Shown: piece by piece, positions 33,740 to 41,989 of the stretch
How positions within the stretch are numbered: the first letter of the stretch is position 1
Layout: each line of letters opens with the position of its first letter
Assembly: GCA_910579575.1 (NCBI GenBank)
Contig: CAJTUM010000008.1
Coordinates: forward strand, 26,173-90,172
Reading direction: 5' to 3'
DNA: 64,000 bases
Source of the DNA: an uncultured Eubacteriales bacterium
Lineage (GTDB): Bacteria > Bacillota > Clostridia > Oscillospirales > Butyricicoccaceae
Position numbers and translations under genes: made by a program
Notes under the pieces: model-generated
Told to the model about the DNA's origin: nothing
Databases searched by the model: none
What the model saw: only the letters and a program-made list of their open reading frames with translations

Positions 33740-34045
33740 TTAGACAGAGGTTTGTTTTTTGAGAAACAGCCAGTCCAGAAAACGGCCCAGGGCATATCAG
33801 GCAAGGAGGCCAAACAAAGGCGGAACCCAATCTGGAGTGGAGTTGGGCAGCTGCGAATCGACTGCCAGAGCGACAGGATTGAACCACATGGAAAGATGGC
33901 AAAGGGTGACGAAAACAGAGTAACTGGAACAAAAATCTGCCGGATAAATCAGGGAGAACGCCAGAGAAACCAGCCCCCACAACGTCAGCCAGAAGGAAAA
34001 ACACCGGATTCCCCGGCCGCCGAACAGGCGATGGAACAATTTCAT
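33740..34045 (-). pseudogene. Small membrane protein gene interrupted by an in-frame TGA
   Basis: From ATG 34045 (AAGGAGGAG ahead) the frame encodes 82 residues (KLFHRLFGGRGIRCFSFWLTLWG to VPPLFGLLA), then TGA at 33799-33797. Reading through gives YALGRFLDWLFLKKQTSV and a TAA at 33742-33740. That tail matches the end of the paralogue just upstream (MYAYGRLLDWRVFRKRPYQ), and the TGA falls where the paralogue has ATG. This is a recent nonsense mutation or, less likely, a shortened functional protein. The first 20 residues are also nearly the same as the paralogue; the middle differs. Confidence 0.65.
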
Positions 34046-34066
34046 GCTTTGGCTCCTCCTTCCCCC

Positions 34067-34417
34067 TTATTGATAGGGTCGCTTTCTGAAGACCCTCCAG
34101 TCCAAAAGCCGGCCATAGGCGTACATAGTCAACAGATGGAAAACGGCTTCGACATAGGGATCGCCCATCACAAAGACCGATAGCTCGGGGAACGGACCGT
34201 ATCTCCATACCACCCCTAAGAGAAACAACGTGAGCAGCAGGGGATTGGAGAGAATCATAAGGACTTGGGCATTCATGCCGGCTTTTGAGTAGGAATAAAA
34301 CCAAAACATAGGGTTCCACAAGGCAAAGATATCGATCACCGCTGCCCCCAGCGTCAACCAAAAGGAAAACGACCGGATCCCCCGGCCGCCGAACAGGCGG
34401 AGATTTTTCAGTTTCAT
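34067..34417 (-). CDS. Small membrane protein, intact paralogue
   Basis: 116 residues: a start of the KLKNLRLFGGRGIRSFSFWLTLG type, three predicted helices (AVIDIFALWNPMFWFY; MILSNPLLLTLFLLGVVW; YVEAVFHLLTMYAYG) and a basic end. No family recognised. It is encoded 21 bases upstream of its broken paralogue on the same strand, so the pair arose by tandem duplication. ATG 34417 has AAGGAGGG at 7 bases; the reading frame opens further upstream through repeat-rich sequence and is rejected there. Confidence 0.65.
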   Translation of the reverse strand: MKLKNLRLFGGRGIRSFSFWLTLGAAVIDIFALWNPMFWFYSYSKAGMNAQVLMILSNPLLLTLFLLGVVWRYGPFPELSVFVMGDPYVEAVFHLLTMYAYGRLLDWRVFRKRPYQ

Positions 34418-34565
34418 CGTGCGCCCTCCTTTGCATAAGATAAGGCCGCTGTGTAGGCAAGCCCCCAGGGGGCGGTTAGCCAAAGGCTGGCGGGGGAGAT
34501 TCCTTCCCCATAGCCCCGGCCCCGGTCGACGAGGCGCATGAACCCTCCAAGCCGAAACGGAGTAC

Positions 34566-34749
34566 GGCCGTCGGGCCGCCCCGACTTGCAGCAAAGGCTG
34601 AGGGGGCCATTGCCCAGGGGAAAAGAGTCCGCTCAGCTCCGTAGTTTGGCCGTCGGGCCGCCCCGACCCGCAGCAAAGGCCGAGGGCGCCATTGCCCAGG
34701 GGAAAAGAGTCCGCTCAGCCCCGTAGTTTGGCCGTCGGGCCGCCCCGAC
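34566..34749 (+). repeat. Tandem 82-base repeat, GTCGGG/CCCGAC family
   Basis: GGCCGTCGGGCCGCCCCGAC recurs at 34566, 34648 and 34730 with an 82-base period (two full units plus the start of a third, ending at the dat stop). Each head is a palindrome GTCGGG-CCGC-CCCGAC, and each unit also has GGGC...GCCC around CATT and ends near CCGTAGT. The same landmarks in the same order and orientation occur at 61909-62158. No coding function is likely. Confidence 0.75.
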
Positions 34750-35603
34750 TAAAAGGTTTGGCTATGGGTTTCCTCGTTGAACCATTTGGCGTAAGCCTCT
34801 TGCAGGCGTTGGACGATATCCGCCGCCTTGCCGCCCACGGGCTTGCCGTCGATATGGCTGACCTTGTTGCACAGCGCGCCGGAATTGGTTACCAACACTT
34901 CGTCGGCGTCAAACAGCTGCTCCAGGGTAATGGGCTCCTCCTTCACCGGAATGCCCAGCTTGTTTGCCAGCTGAATCAGGTGCTTTCGGGTGATGCCGGG
35001 CAGAATCCAATTGTCCGCTGGAGGCGAACACAAGGCGCCGTCTTTGATCATCATGATATTGCTGTGGAAGCCCTCCGTGATAGAATCGCCCCGATGGTAG
35101 ACGACCTCGTCCACATTGTTTTCCTGGGCCAGCTGGGCTGTGAGCACATTGGGAAGCAAATTCAGCGTCTTGACATTCAGCATATGATGGCGGATGTCCT
35201 CGGCGGTCATCAGGGTCAGGATCTGCTCCGGCGGGGTCATTTGGCAAGGAGAGATGTAAATCAGCAGGTTGGCCGGAGTCCCCTCCGGCGGGAAGGCGTG
35301 GCCCCGGAGAGCGCAGCCCCGGGTGACTTGCCAATAGACCATGTGGCAATCCCCCTCTACCTGGGCGCACAAATCGCAGAGCAGCCGGCGCAGCTCCGCC
35401 TTGCTCATGGCAAAGGGGATGCGAACCGCCTGAAAGCTGTTGAAAAACCGGTCGATGTGGTCGTCGATGGCAAAGGGGATATGGTTTGCGGCGGTGGTAG
35501 CGTCGTAAACGCCGTCGCCGAAATACAGGCCCCGGTCGGTGAAGGGAACCGTCAACTGGTCGATGGGGCCGGTTTTGCCGTTGTAATAGCCGATGCTTTG
35601 CAT
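34749..35603 (-). CDS. dat: D-amino acid aminotransferase (class IV PLP enzyme)
   Basis: 284 residues, the family length. Catalytic K145 in NVKTLNLLPNV and cofactor-binding E177 in DSITEGFHSN occupy the same numbers as in the Bacillus enzyme. YFGDGVYDATTAAN and TRGCALRGHAFP are also typical. It interconverts D-alanine and 2-oxoglutarate with pyruvate and D-glutamate, feeding peptidoglycan synthesis. ATG 35603 has GAGGA at 8 bases. It follows the LCP gene by 27 bases and may share its transcript, giving a small cell-wall unit. Confidence 0.92.
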   Translation of the reverse strand: MQSIGYYNGKTGPIDQLTVPFTDRGLYFGDGVYDATTAANHIPFAIDDHIDRFFNSFQAVRIPFAMSKAELRRLLCDLCAQVEGDCHMVYWQVTRGCALRGHAFPPEGTPANLLIYISPCQMTPPEQILTLMTAEDIRHHMLNVKTLNLLPNVLTAQLAQENNVDEVVYHRGDSITEGFHSNIMMIKDGALCSPPADNWILPGITRKHLIQLANKLGIPVKEEPITLEQLFDADEVLVTNSGALCNKVSHIDGKPVGGKAADIVQRLQEAYAKWFNEETHSQTF

Positions 35604-35630
35604 AATCAAATCCTCATTTCTTGTGTTGTC

Positions 35631-36641
35631 TCAGGGTTGGTTTTCCGCAGCTTTTTGGTCCTCGATGGAGATATCGTCATAGATGAATTTATGCAGCCTG
35701 TCCACCGCCAGAGCGTCGTCATAAGCCACCACCGAAAGGCCGCTGGAGGTAGTCTTGTCGGACCAATCTCCCTCGCAGGGGAAGGTGGCTCGCTGGATTT
35801 GGGGGCGGCCGTGGCTGAGAACCTGGGCGGCTAAGTCCAGCAGGTCCGCGGCGCTCATGCTGGTTTCCACCAGGGGCATCAGCCGGGCGGCCAGGGCGGG
35901 GTATTTCAGGGCGCTCATATCCAGGGCCTTTTGCAGCATTTTCTCCAAAATCTCCTGCTGCCGGCCTGTCCGGGCGCCGTCGCCGCCAGTGGAGCCTTTG
36001 CGGATGCGGCCATAGGCCACAGCCTGAGGGCCGTTTAGCGTTTGCAGGCCCGGAGCGATGAATTTGTAATCGTCCCAGATCAGGTCGTTGAGCACGCAGT
36101 ATTCCCAAAGGGCCTTGTTGGCCTCCTCCATCTCTCCCTCGGAAACCTCCAGCTCCACGCCGCCCACAGCGTCCACAATGTCCGCCATTTGGGTGAAATT
36201 CACAGTGGCATATTCTCGGATATCCATCTGGAAATTTTGGTTGATGGTCTTGACGGCCAGCTCTGGACCGCCATAGGCATAGGCGTGGCACAGCTTGGTT
36301 TGGCCGTGGCCGTCGACGGCGACATAGGCGTCCCGCATGAGGGAGGATAGCTTGATGCAGCCCCGTTTGGAATCCACCGAAAGAATCATCATGGCGTCGG
36401 AACGAGAGCCTTCTCCGGCCCGGGAATCCACGCCGAACAGGGCGATGTTGGTCACTTTGTCCGCATATTGCTGGGAAGCGGCGGAGACGGCCAGATTATC
36501 TTCATTGATGGGGTTGTATTCATAGGAGCCCAACACCCGCCAAGCGTAAAAAGCGCCTCCGCCCAGCCCCAGCAGGATTAAGAGCCAGCAAAAAAGGAAA
36601 TGGGCGCAGCCTCTGCGGCGTTTGTGTTTTTTCTTTGCCAT
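35631..36641 (-). CDS. LytR-CpsA-Psr (LCP) family cell-wall polymer ligase
   Basis: 336 residues: a short basic cytoplasmic start (KKKHKRRRG), a transmembrane helix (LFCWLLILLGLGGGAFYAW) and the LCP catalytic domain. Domain motifs are IALFGVDSRAGEGSRSDAMMILSVD (metal-binding Asp and polyprenyl-phosphate Arg), SLMRDAYV, HAYAYGG, and YGRIRKGSTGGDGARTGRQQ with the conserved Arg pair. LCP enzymes attach teichoic-acid-like or capsular polymers to peptidoglycan outside the cell. ATG 36641 has AAGGAGG ahead. A TATAAT box (36785-36780, minus strand) without a clear -35 lies upstream. Confidence 0.92.
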   Translation of the reverse strand: MAKKKHKRRRGCAHFLFCWLLILLGLGGGAFYAWRVLGSYEYNPINEDNLAVSAASQQYADKVTNIALFGVDSRAGEGSRSDAMMILSVDSKRGCIKLSSLMRDAYVAVDGHGQTKLCHAYAYGGPELAVKTINQNFQMDIREYATVNFTQMADIVDAVGGVELEVSEGEMEEANKALWEYCVLNDLIWDDYKFIAPGLQTLNGPQAVAYGRIRKGSTGGDGARTGRQQEILEKMLQKALDMSALKYPALAARLMPLVETSMSAADLLDLAAQVLSHGRPQIQRATFPCEGDWSDKTTSSGLSVVAYDDALAVDRLHKFIYDDISIEDQKAAENQP

Positions 36642-36989
36642 GTTGAAAGAGAGCCTCCTTCGATTGTTCGGGCTTTGTATCGTCGTTTTTGTTGCTTTAG
36701 ACGCAGCGGCGGGGAGCTTTGGTGAAAGCGACTGCAAAAAGAGCAAAAAAGCCCCCGGACTCCGCTCCAATCCAGCTTTATTATACAGAAAAACGCCCAT
36801 AAAAGGGAGGAATTTTTGAATATTTGAAAAAGTTTAACATTTGCCCCCTTTTTGCCGGCGGCAAACCGGGAATTGGCCTTTTTTCGGTTGTTTTTTTGCG
36901 CCAAAAATGGTATGATAAAAGCCAAATGGGCCGAGGCAGGCCTTAGCTCGACGAATTTTCCAGCTCCAAAGGGAGGAATATAGAGAGAT
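36642..36989. other. Intergenic region between divergent LCP gene and metG
   Basis: 348 bases. It contains the LCP leader with a TATAAT box on the minus strand (36780-36785) and the metG promoter (36888-36916). No T-box or other leader RNA motif was recognised before metG, and no gene. Confidence 0.5.
36888..36916 (+). promoter_or_regulatory. Promoter of metG-tatD-radical SAM operon
   Basis: TTGTTT, 17-base spacer, TATGAT (36911-36916), with a TGG extension directly before the -10. Confidence 0.65.
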
Positions 36990-38954
36990 ATGGACAAGCA
37001 TACAAACAGCGCAAACAAAAAAACGTATTATTTGACCACAGCCATCGCCTATACTTCTGGCAAGCCCCATATCGGCAATCTGTATGAGATTGTGTTGGCG
37101 GACGCCGCGGCTCGCTTCAAGCGGAAGGAGGGCTACGACGTGGTCTTCCAGACGGGAACGGACGAACACGGCCAGAAAATCCAGGAGAAAGCGGAGCAGG
37201 CCGGCGTGACGCCCCAGCAGTTTGTGGACGATATGGCGGCGGAGGTCCGCCGCAACTGGGACGCGCTGAATACGTCCTACGACCGCTTTGTGCGCACCAC
37301 GGACCCGATGCACGAAAAAAAAGTGCAGCAGATTTTTAAGAAACTCTATGACCAGGGGGATATTTACAAAGGCAACTATGAGGGCTGGTACTGCAACCCC
37401 TGCGAATCCTTTTTCACCGAAAGCCAGCTTGTGGACGGCAAATGCCCGGATTGCGGCGCGGAGGTAAAAAAAGCCAGTGAAGAGGCTTATTTCTTCCGCA
37501 TGAGCAAATACGCCGACCGGCTGACGAACTATATTGAGGAGCACCCTGAGTTTATCCAGCCGGAATCCCGGAAAAACGAGATGGTGAATAATTTCCTCAA
37601 GCCCGGGTTGCAGGATCTGTGCGTCTCCCGCACGTCGTTCAGCTGGGGCGTGCCGGTGGATTTTGACCCGGGTCATGTGGTCTATGTGTGGCTGGACGCG
37701 CTGACCAACTATATCACCTTCGCCGGCTATCAGCCGGAGGGAGAAAACGAGGCGGAATATCAGAAATACTGGCCTGCCGACCTGCACTTGATCGGCAAAG
37801 ATATTTTGCGCTTTCACACCATCTATTGGCCCATTTTCCTGATGGCCCTGGGCGAGCCCCTGCCCAAGCAGATTTTTGGTCACCCCTGGCTGCTGATGGG
37901 CGACGGCAAGATGAGCAAATCCAAGGGCAACGTGATGTACGCCGACCAGCTGGTCCAGCTTTTCGGCGTAGACGCCGTCCGCTATTATCTGCTGCGGGAG
38001 ATGCCCTTTGCCAACGATGGAACCATCACTTATGACCTGCTGATGGAGCGGATTAACAGCGATTTGGCCAATATCCTGGGAAACTTGGTCAACCGCACCA
38101 TCGCTATGTGTCAGAAATACAACGGCGGCGTCATTGGCGCCTCTGGTCGGGAGGAAGGGACGGACGGGGAGCTGAAAGCCCTGTGCCTGGAAACGCCGGC
38201 GAAGGTTCGCCAGGCTATGGACGGCCTGAAGGTGGGCGAGGCGCTGGACCATATTTTCACCCTGCTGCGCCGGGCCAATAAATATATCGACGAAACGACG
38301 CCTTGGACCCTGGGCAAGGACCCGGCAAAAAAAGAGCGGTTGGATACAGTGCTCTACAATTTGCTGGAAAGCATTCGGTTTGCCGCCGTTTTGTTGGAGC
38401 CCTTTTTGCCGGAAACCGCCCAAAAGATTTTTGCCCAGTTGAATACCAAAGAAACCGGCCTGGAAACTTTGGAAGCCTTTGGCAGTGTGAAGGCTGGAGA
38501 TAGCGTGGGTCAGCCGGAGATTTTGTTTGCCCGCATTGACGCGGCCCAAAAGATAGAGGAGATTGAGGCCATACGGCGGGCGGAAGCCGACGGGGCAACC
38601 CACCCGGCGTCGCCGCCCCATGAACCCAAGGACCAGATCGTCTACGACGATTTTGATAAAGTGGAGCTGACGGTGGCCAAAGTGCTGCATTGCGAGGCTG
38701 TGCCAAAATCCAAAAAGCTGCTGCGCTTTGAGCTGGATTTGGGCTATGAGAAGCGGCAGATTCTTTCTGGCATTGCCCAATGGTACAAGCCCGAGGATCT
38801 GATCGGCCATAATGTGGTGATTGTTTCCAATCTGGCTCCGCGGAAGATGATGGGGCTGGAGAGCAACGGTATGATCCTCTCCGCTACCTGCGGGGAAAAC
38901 GACGTGCGCGTGATGCTGGCGGATCAAGCTCTGCCTGGAGCCCATCTGTCATGA
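36990..38954 (+). CDS. metG: Methionyl-tRNA synthetase
   Basis: 654 residues, class I. AYTSGKPHIGN (HIGH variant at 27-30), a zinc knuckle CNPC...CPDC in the connective peptide, WLDALTNY, the KMSKS motif at 307-311 and a C-terminal EMAP-like tRNA-binding domain from about 550 (DFDKVELTVAKVLHCEAVPKSKKLLRF). It charges tRNA-Met and initiator tRNA. GGGAGGA precedes the ATG. Its stop overlaps the tatD start as ATGA; this metG-tatD linkage is common in Bacillota. Confidence 0.96.
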   Translation: MDKHTNSANKKTYYLTTAIAYTSGKPHIGNLYEIVLADAAARFKRKEGYDVVFQTGTDEHGQKIQEKAEQAGVTPQQFVDDMAAEVRRNWDALNTSYDRFVRTTDPMHEKKVQQIFKKLYDQGDIYKGNYEGWYCNPCESFFTESQLVDGKCPDCGAEVKKASEEAYFFRMSKYADRLTNYIEEHPEFIQPESRKNEMVNNFLKPGLQDLCVSRTSFSWGVPVDFDPGHVVYVWLDALTNYITFAGYQPEGENEAEYQKYWPADLHLIGKDILRFHTIYWPIFLMALGEPLPKQIFGHPWLLMGDGKMSKSKGNVMYADQLVQLFGVDAVRYYLLREMPFANDGTITYDLLMERINSDLANILGNLVNRTIAMCQKYNGGVIGASGREEGTDGELKALCLETPAKVRQAMDGLKVGEALDHIFTLLRRANKYIDETTPWTLGKDPAKKERLDTVLYNLLESIRFAAVLLEPFLPETAQKIFAQLNTKETGLETLEAFGSVKAGDSVGQPEILFARIDAAQKIEEIEAIRRAEADGATHPASPPHEPKDQIVYDDFDKVELTVAKVLHCEAVPKSKKLLRFELDLGYEKRQILSGIAQWYKPEDLIGHNVVIVSNLAPRKMMGLESNGMILSATCGENDVRVMLADQALPGAHLS

Positions 38955-39721
38955 CCCAGCTGTTTGACACCCACGCCCATTATGACGACGTCCGTTTTGA
39001 CCAGGACAGAGATCAAACTCTGCAAGGCCTGGCGGGAGCTGGCGTCGCTCTGGTTCTCAACCCTGGGGCGGATTTGGAATCCTCCCGCCGGGCGGCGGCG
39101 CTGGCGGAGCAATACGATTTCCTCTATGCCGCCGCCGGAGTCCATCCTCACAGCGCCTCGGAATTTGACGACGGCCAGCGAGCTGAAATTGCCCGGCTGC
39201 TCGAGCGGCCTCGGGTGAAGGCGCTGGGGGAAATCGGGCTGGATTACCACTATGATTTTTCCCCCAGAGAAGCCCAGAAAAAAGCGTTTGAGAGCCAGCT
39301 GGCCCTGGCCCGGGAGATGGATGTGCCGGTTATCATTCACGAGCGGGAAGCCGCCCAAGACTGCTTGGAGATCATCCGGGCGTCCGGCATTGAAAAGGCG
39401 GTATACCACTGCTATTCCGGCAGCTTGGAGACGGCTAAAACCCTGGTCAATATGGGCTTTTATCTTTCTTTTACCGGGGTAATCACCTTCAAAAACAACC
39501 GGAAAGCGCCGGATATCCTCCGTTGGCTTCCCCAAGACCGCATTATGATTGAAACCGATTCCCCCTATATGGCTCCGGAGCCATATAGGGGCAGGCGCAA
39601 CGACTCTACCTTGCTGCCCTATATCAATCGGGCCGTGGCGAATTACCGGGGGATTGCCGAAGAGGAAGCGGCTCGCGTCACCATGGAAAACGGCAAGCGT
39701 TTTTTTGGGATTGCGGAATAG
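38951..39721 (+). CDS. tatD: TatD family metal-dependent hydrolase
   Basis: 256 residues, amidohydrolase-fold nuclease. Motifs: DTHAHYDD (metal His pair), GEIGLDYHYDFSP (bridging Glu), PVIIHEREA, HCYSG and IETDSPYMAPEPYRGRRNDS. TatD proteins act as 3'-5' DNA exonucleases or deaminating/hydrolytic enzymes in the cytoplasm. Overlaps metG by 4 bases; the radical SAM gene follows after 51 bases and belongs to a family that regularly accompanies tatD. Confidence 0.94.
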   Translation: MTQLFDTHAHYDDVRFDQDRDQTLQGLAGAGVALVLNPGADLESSRRAAALAEQYDFLYAAAGVHPHSASEFDDGQRAEIARLLERPRVKALGEIGLDYHYDFSPREAQKKAFESQLALAREMDVPVIIHEREAAQDCLEIIRASGIEKAVYHCYSGSLETAKTLVNMGFYLSFTGVITFKNNRKAPDILRWLPQDRIMIETDSPYMAPEPYRGRRNDSTLLPYINRAVANYRGIAEEEAARVTMENGKRFFGIAE

Positions 39722-39772
39722 GTTGGCGCAGTTTGGCTTTCGCCGCCGACTTGACAAAGGAGTGATGTTACC

Positions 39773-40378
39773 TTGGATAAAGCCGTTTATACATATGGAG
39801 ATAAACTCTATCTGAATATTACAAACAAATGCCGGTTGGACTGCGCCTTCTGTATTCGCAAAAAGAAGCAAGGCTTGGGGGACGCCGACAGCTTGTGGCT
39901 GGAAGAAGAGCCCAGCTGCGCGCAGATTTTGGAGCTGGTTCGAGAGCGCGGGCCGGAGAAATTTTCACAGATTGTCTTTTGCGGCTATGGAGAGCCCACC
40001 GAGCGGCTGCACGAGCTGCTGACCATGGCCAAGGAGCTGAAAAAGCTGCCTGGCTGCCCGCCTTTGCGGCTGGACACCAACGGCTTGTCCTCCCTGGCGT
40101 TTGGTTATGATACGGCGCCGGACGTGGCGGAGCGGTTTGACGCTGTGTCCGTTTCGCTCAACGCGCCCACCGCCCAGGAATATGCGGCGGTCTGCCCCTC
40201 CCCGTGGGGGGAAGACGCCTTTTTCGCCATGCTGGATTTCGCCAAGAAAATCCGCAAGCTGGTGCGGGACACCCAGTTGACGGTGGTGGATTATATCGGC
40301 GAGGAGCCGGTTCAGCGGGCCAAGGAACTGGCCGCCCGGCTGGATATCCCCCTGCGTGTGCGCCAATACCAAGAGTAA
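39773..40378 (+). CDS. TatD-linked radical SAM protein
   Basis: 201 residues. The CxxxCxxC cluster motif in NKCRLDCAFC near residue 20 binds the 4Fe-4S/SAM centre. FCGYGEPTERL (GGEP-like motif), LDTNGL and SVSLNAPT follow the short radical SAM barrel used by TatD-associated members of the superfamily. There is no SPASM or other auxiliary cluster domain. The reaction and substrate are unknown. The start is TTG 39773 with AAAGGAG about 10 bases ahead. Third gene of the metG operon, ended by the strong terminator at 40527-40560. Confidence 0.85.
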   Translation: MDKAVYTYGDKLYLNITNKCRLDCAFCIRKKKQGLGDADSLWLEEEPSCAQILELVRERGPEKFSQIVFCGYGEPTERLHELLTMAKELKKLPGCPPLRLDTNGLSSLAFGYDTAPDVAERFDAVSVSLNAPTAQEYAAVCPSPWGEDAFFAMLDFAKKIRKLVRDTQLTVVDYIGEEPVQRAKELAARLDIPLRVRQYQE

Positions 40379-40526
40379 GAGCGGCGGGGCGCGGAACGGG
40401 AGACGGCGGAGGTTTTCACATGGGATAGGACGTCCTTTCTCATCCAGATGGAAAAAAGTGATGCTTTCCTGCTCTCGTTTTGGGGAGCCAGCCTGGTCAT
40501 GGCGTTTCGTTCTTTTTGAGCCGATC

Positions 40527-40560
40527 AAAAGGCCGCAGACCTTGGGTCTGCGGCCTTTTT
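40527..40560 (+). terminator. Intrinsic terminator of the metG operon
   Basis: AAAAGGCCGCAGACC pairs perfectly with GGTCTGCGGCCTTTT (TTG loop) followed by T. Confidence 0.9.
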
Positions 40561-40722
40561 GAACGGCGTTTATTCGATATAGTTTTGTAAGAGTACGTTT
40601 AACCGCCGCTGAAAGCCAAGAGGCAGCGGCGCGTTTGTGGCAAAATGGCGGTTGCGGGAAGGAGGAGAAAGCGATACCCGTCCTGCTTATGGGCCATAAG
40701 AACAAAAGCGGACAGAAAGGCT

Positions 40723-40758
40723 GGAGCGCTCCAATCCCTGGGGCGTTCCTTTTTTTTT
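40723..40758 (+). terminator. Strong intrinsic terminator with no gene directly upstream
   Basis: GGAGCGCTCC pairs with GGGGCGTTCC (two G-U pairs, 7-base loop) followed by nine T. It is 163 bases after the previous terminator on the same strand. Confidence 0.75.
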
Positions 40759-40879
40759 AAGGCCGCTGACGATGCGTGAGCAATGAGACGCTCATATCCT
40801 TTGCAAAATGCAGGCGGAAAGACGGCCCTCAACAAGCGTCTGGCATATGCTCTGTTACGATCAGCCCCCAAAACAAGGG

Positions 40880-40908
40880 TTGAATGTTGCCTCTACTGGC
40901 GCTATACT
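40880..40908 (+). promoter_or_regulatory. Promoter of the SUKH gene
   Basis: TTGAAT, 17-base spacer, TATACT (40903-40908); same hexamers and spacing as the promoter at 11632. Confidence 0.75.
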
Positions 40909-40991
40909 TTGCTTGTGACACGCTGAGAAATCAAAATTTATTTCAAATATACAGCAAATCGAATCGACAGAGGGAATAGGAGGACAATGTT

Positions 40992-41771
40992 ATGAGTGAA
41001 AAACAGTATCAGATTTCTCCCATTGAATTGGTTCAGTGGGCCGAGCCGCTGTTTGGTTTTGGAGAGGGGAAAGCGACAGGGTTTTCCGAGAAGACCATCG
41101 CCTCCTATGAGGCGGCGGCAGGGATACGCCTTCCCGCTGCCCTGCGGGAATACTATCTCGTCTGCGGCAAAGCCAGCCTGAACTGTGCGCTGCATGAGAT
41201 ATTCGTCCCTGACAAAAAGGCCAAACTCTTTAAGAAGCGCCTAACCTTCTCTTATGATCACATTGACGAGGACTTGGAGACTTTCAGCAAGCCGGGAGAA
41301 GAGGACTACCCGGAGCTGGCGAAGATACGCGCCTTGCCCCGGGAGCGGTGGGGCGAGGTTACAGGCAACTATCTGCTGTTCTGGTGCGAAAATCAGGGCT
41401 GTTGGTACGCAGGCATCAAAGCGGAAGATTTGACTCAGCCCAACCCGCCGGTGTACTACAACGACCAGGACGATATATACAGCTGGGCTCCATTTTCCGA
41501 CTCCGTCCAGTCTTTCCTTCTGGACATTATGCTTACAAATCTGGAGGAAGGGGCCAACCCGGACGAGATTGATGACCCCGCTGAAATACAAAAGGTTCTG
41601 TTCGGTGGCAGTGTAGACTTCCGGCGGCTGTGTGAGCCATATCCTTTCCCTGGCGGGCGCTTCTGTCACACCTGTCTTGATACGGAGGCCAATACGCTGT
41701 ATGTCTATGGCGAGGAGGCGGAGGGCCGTCCCGCCTATTTGAAAGTATTCAAACCGGACAAGGAAGAATGA
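40992..41771 (+). CDS. SMI1/KNR4 (SUKH) family protein, orphan immunity-like
   Basis: 259 residues. The N-terminal SUKH domain is seen in SEKTIASYEAAAGIRLPAALREYYLVCGKASL and later YLLFWCENQGCWYAGI, with a second half (FPGGRFCHTCLDTEANTLYVYGEE) resembling the extended SUKH arrangement. SUKH proteins usually protect against polymorphic nuclease toxins. No toxin gene is adjacent, so it is a lone or remnant immunity gene. It has its own promoter, a GGAGG site 9 bases from the ATG, and sits alone in a sparse region, which fits horizontal gain. Confidence 0.82.
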   Translation: MSEKQYQISPIELVQWAEPLFGFGEGKATGFSEKTIASYEAAAGIRLPAALREYYLVCGKASLNCALHEIFVPDKKAKLFKKRLTFSYDHIDEDLETFSKPGEEDYPELAKIRALPRERWGEVTGNYLLFWCENQGCWYAGIKAEDLTQPNPPVYYNDQDDIYSWAPFSDSVQSFLLDIMLTNLEEGANPDEIDDPAEIQKVLFGGSVDFRRLCEPYPFPGGRFCHTCLDTEANTLYVYGEEAEGRPAYLKVFKPDKEE

Positions 41772-41989
41772 GAACAAAACGTTTCCTCAAAGTTCTTTTA
41801 GATGAGATCGATTCCAGCGTATCAGGGGGCGCTTGTAGTGAAATTCCCCCTTGCTCCATGCTCGTTTCGGATAGCCGCTCCATAAAATTCCGCTGAGCGG
41901 CCTCCGCCTGGCTTCATGGGAAACGCAAACGCGCTGTGCGCCGGAGCCGCTTGTAGGTCTGCCGGCTGACAAGGAGTTTTCGCTCTTTT

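Larger units (their letters stand above)
40379..40991. other. Gene-poor islet with two terminators and a promoter
   Basis: 613 bases without a credible protein gene. It holds the metG-operon terminator (40527-40560), a 160-base stretch with internal pairing (AACCGCC at 40600 with GGCGGTT at 40647, and CCGCTG with CAGCGG inside), a second strong plus-strand terminator (40723-40758), and the SUKH promoter (40880-40908). The stretch between the two terminators would fit a small RNA gene, but no clear promoter is seen for it. Confidence 0.5.

Noticed and set aside
34566..34749. CRISPR array candidate because of regular spacing
   Set aside because: The 82-base period has no variable spacers; the entire unit repeats, so it is a simple tandem repeat.
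36917..36989. Possible T-box leader before metG
   Set aside because: The leader from the promoter is only about 70 bases and shows no T-box sequence or antiterminator hairpin.
36834..38945. 703-codon minus-strand frame opposite metG
   Set aside because: Antisense shadow of metG; no domain and it covers the metG promoter.
40599..40871. 90-codon minus-strand frame in the islet
   Set aside because: It runs through a strong plus-strand terminator and paired sequence and has no ribosome site or recognisable protein features.
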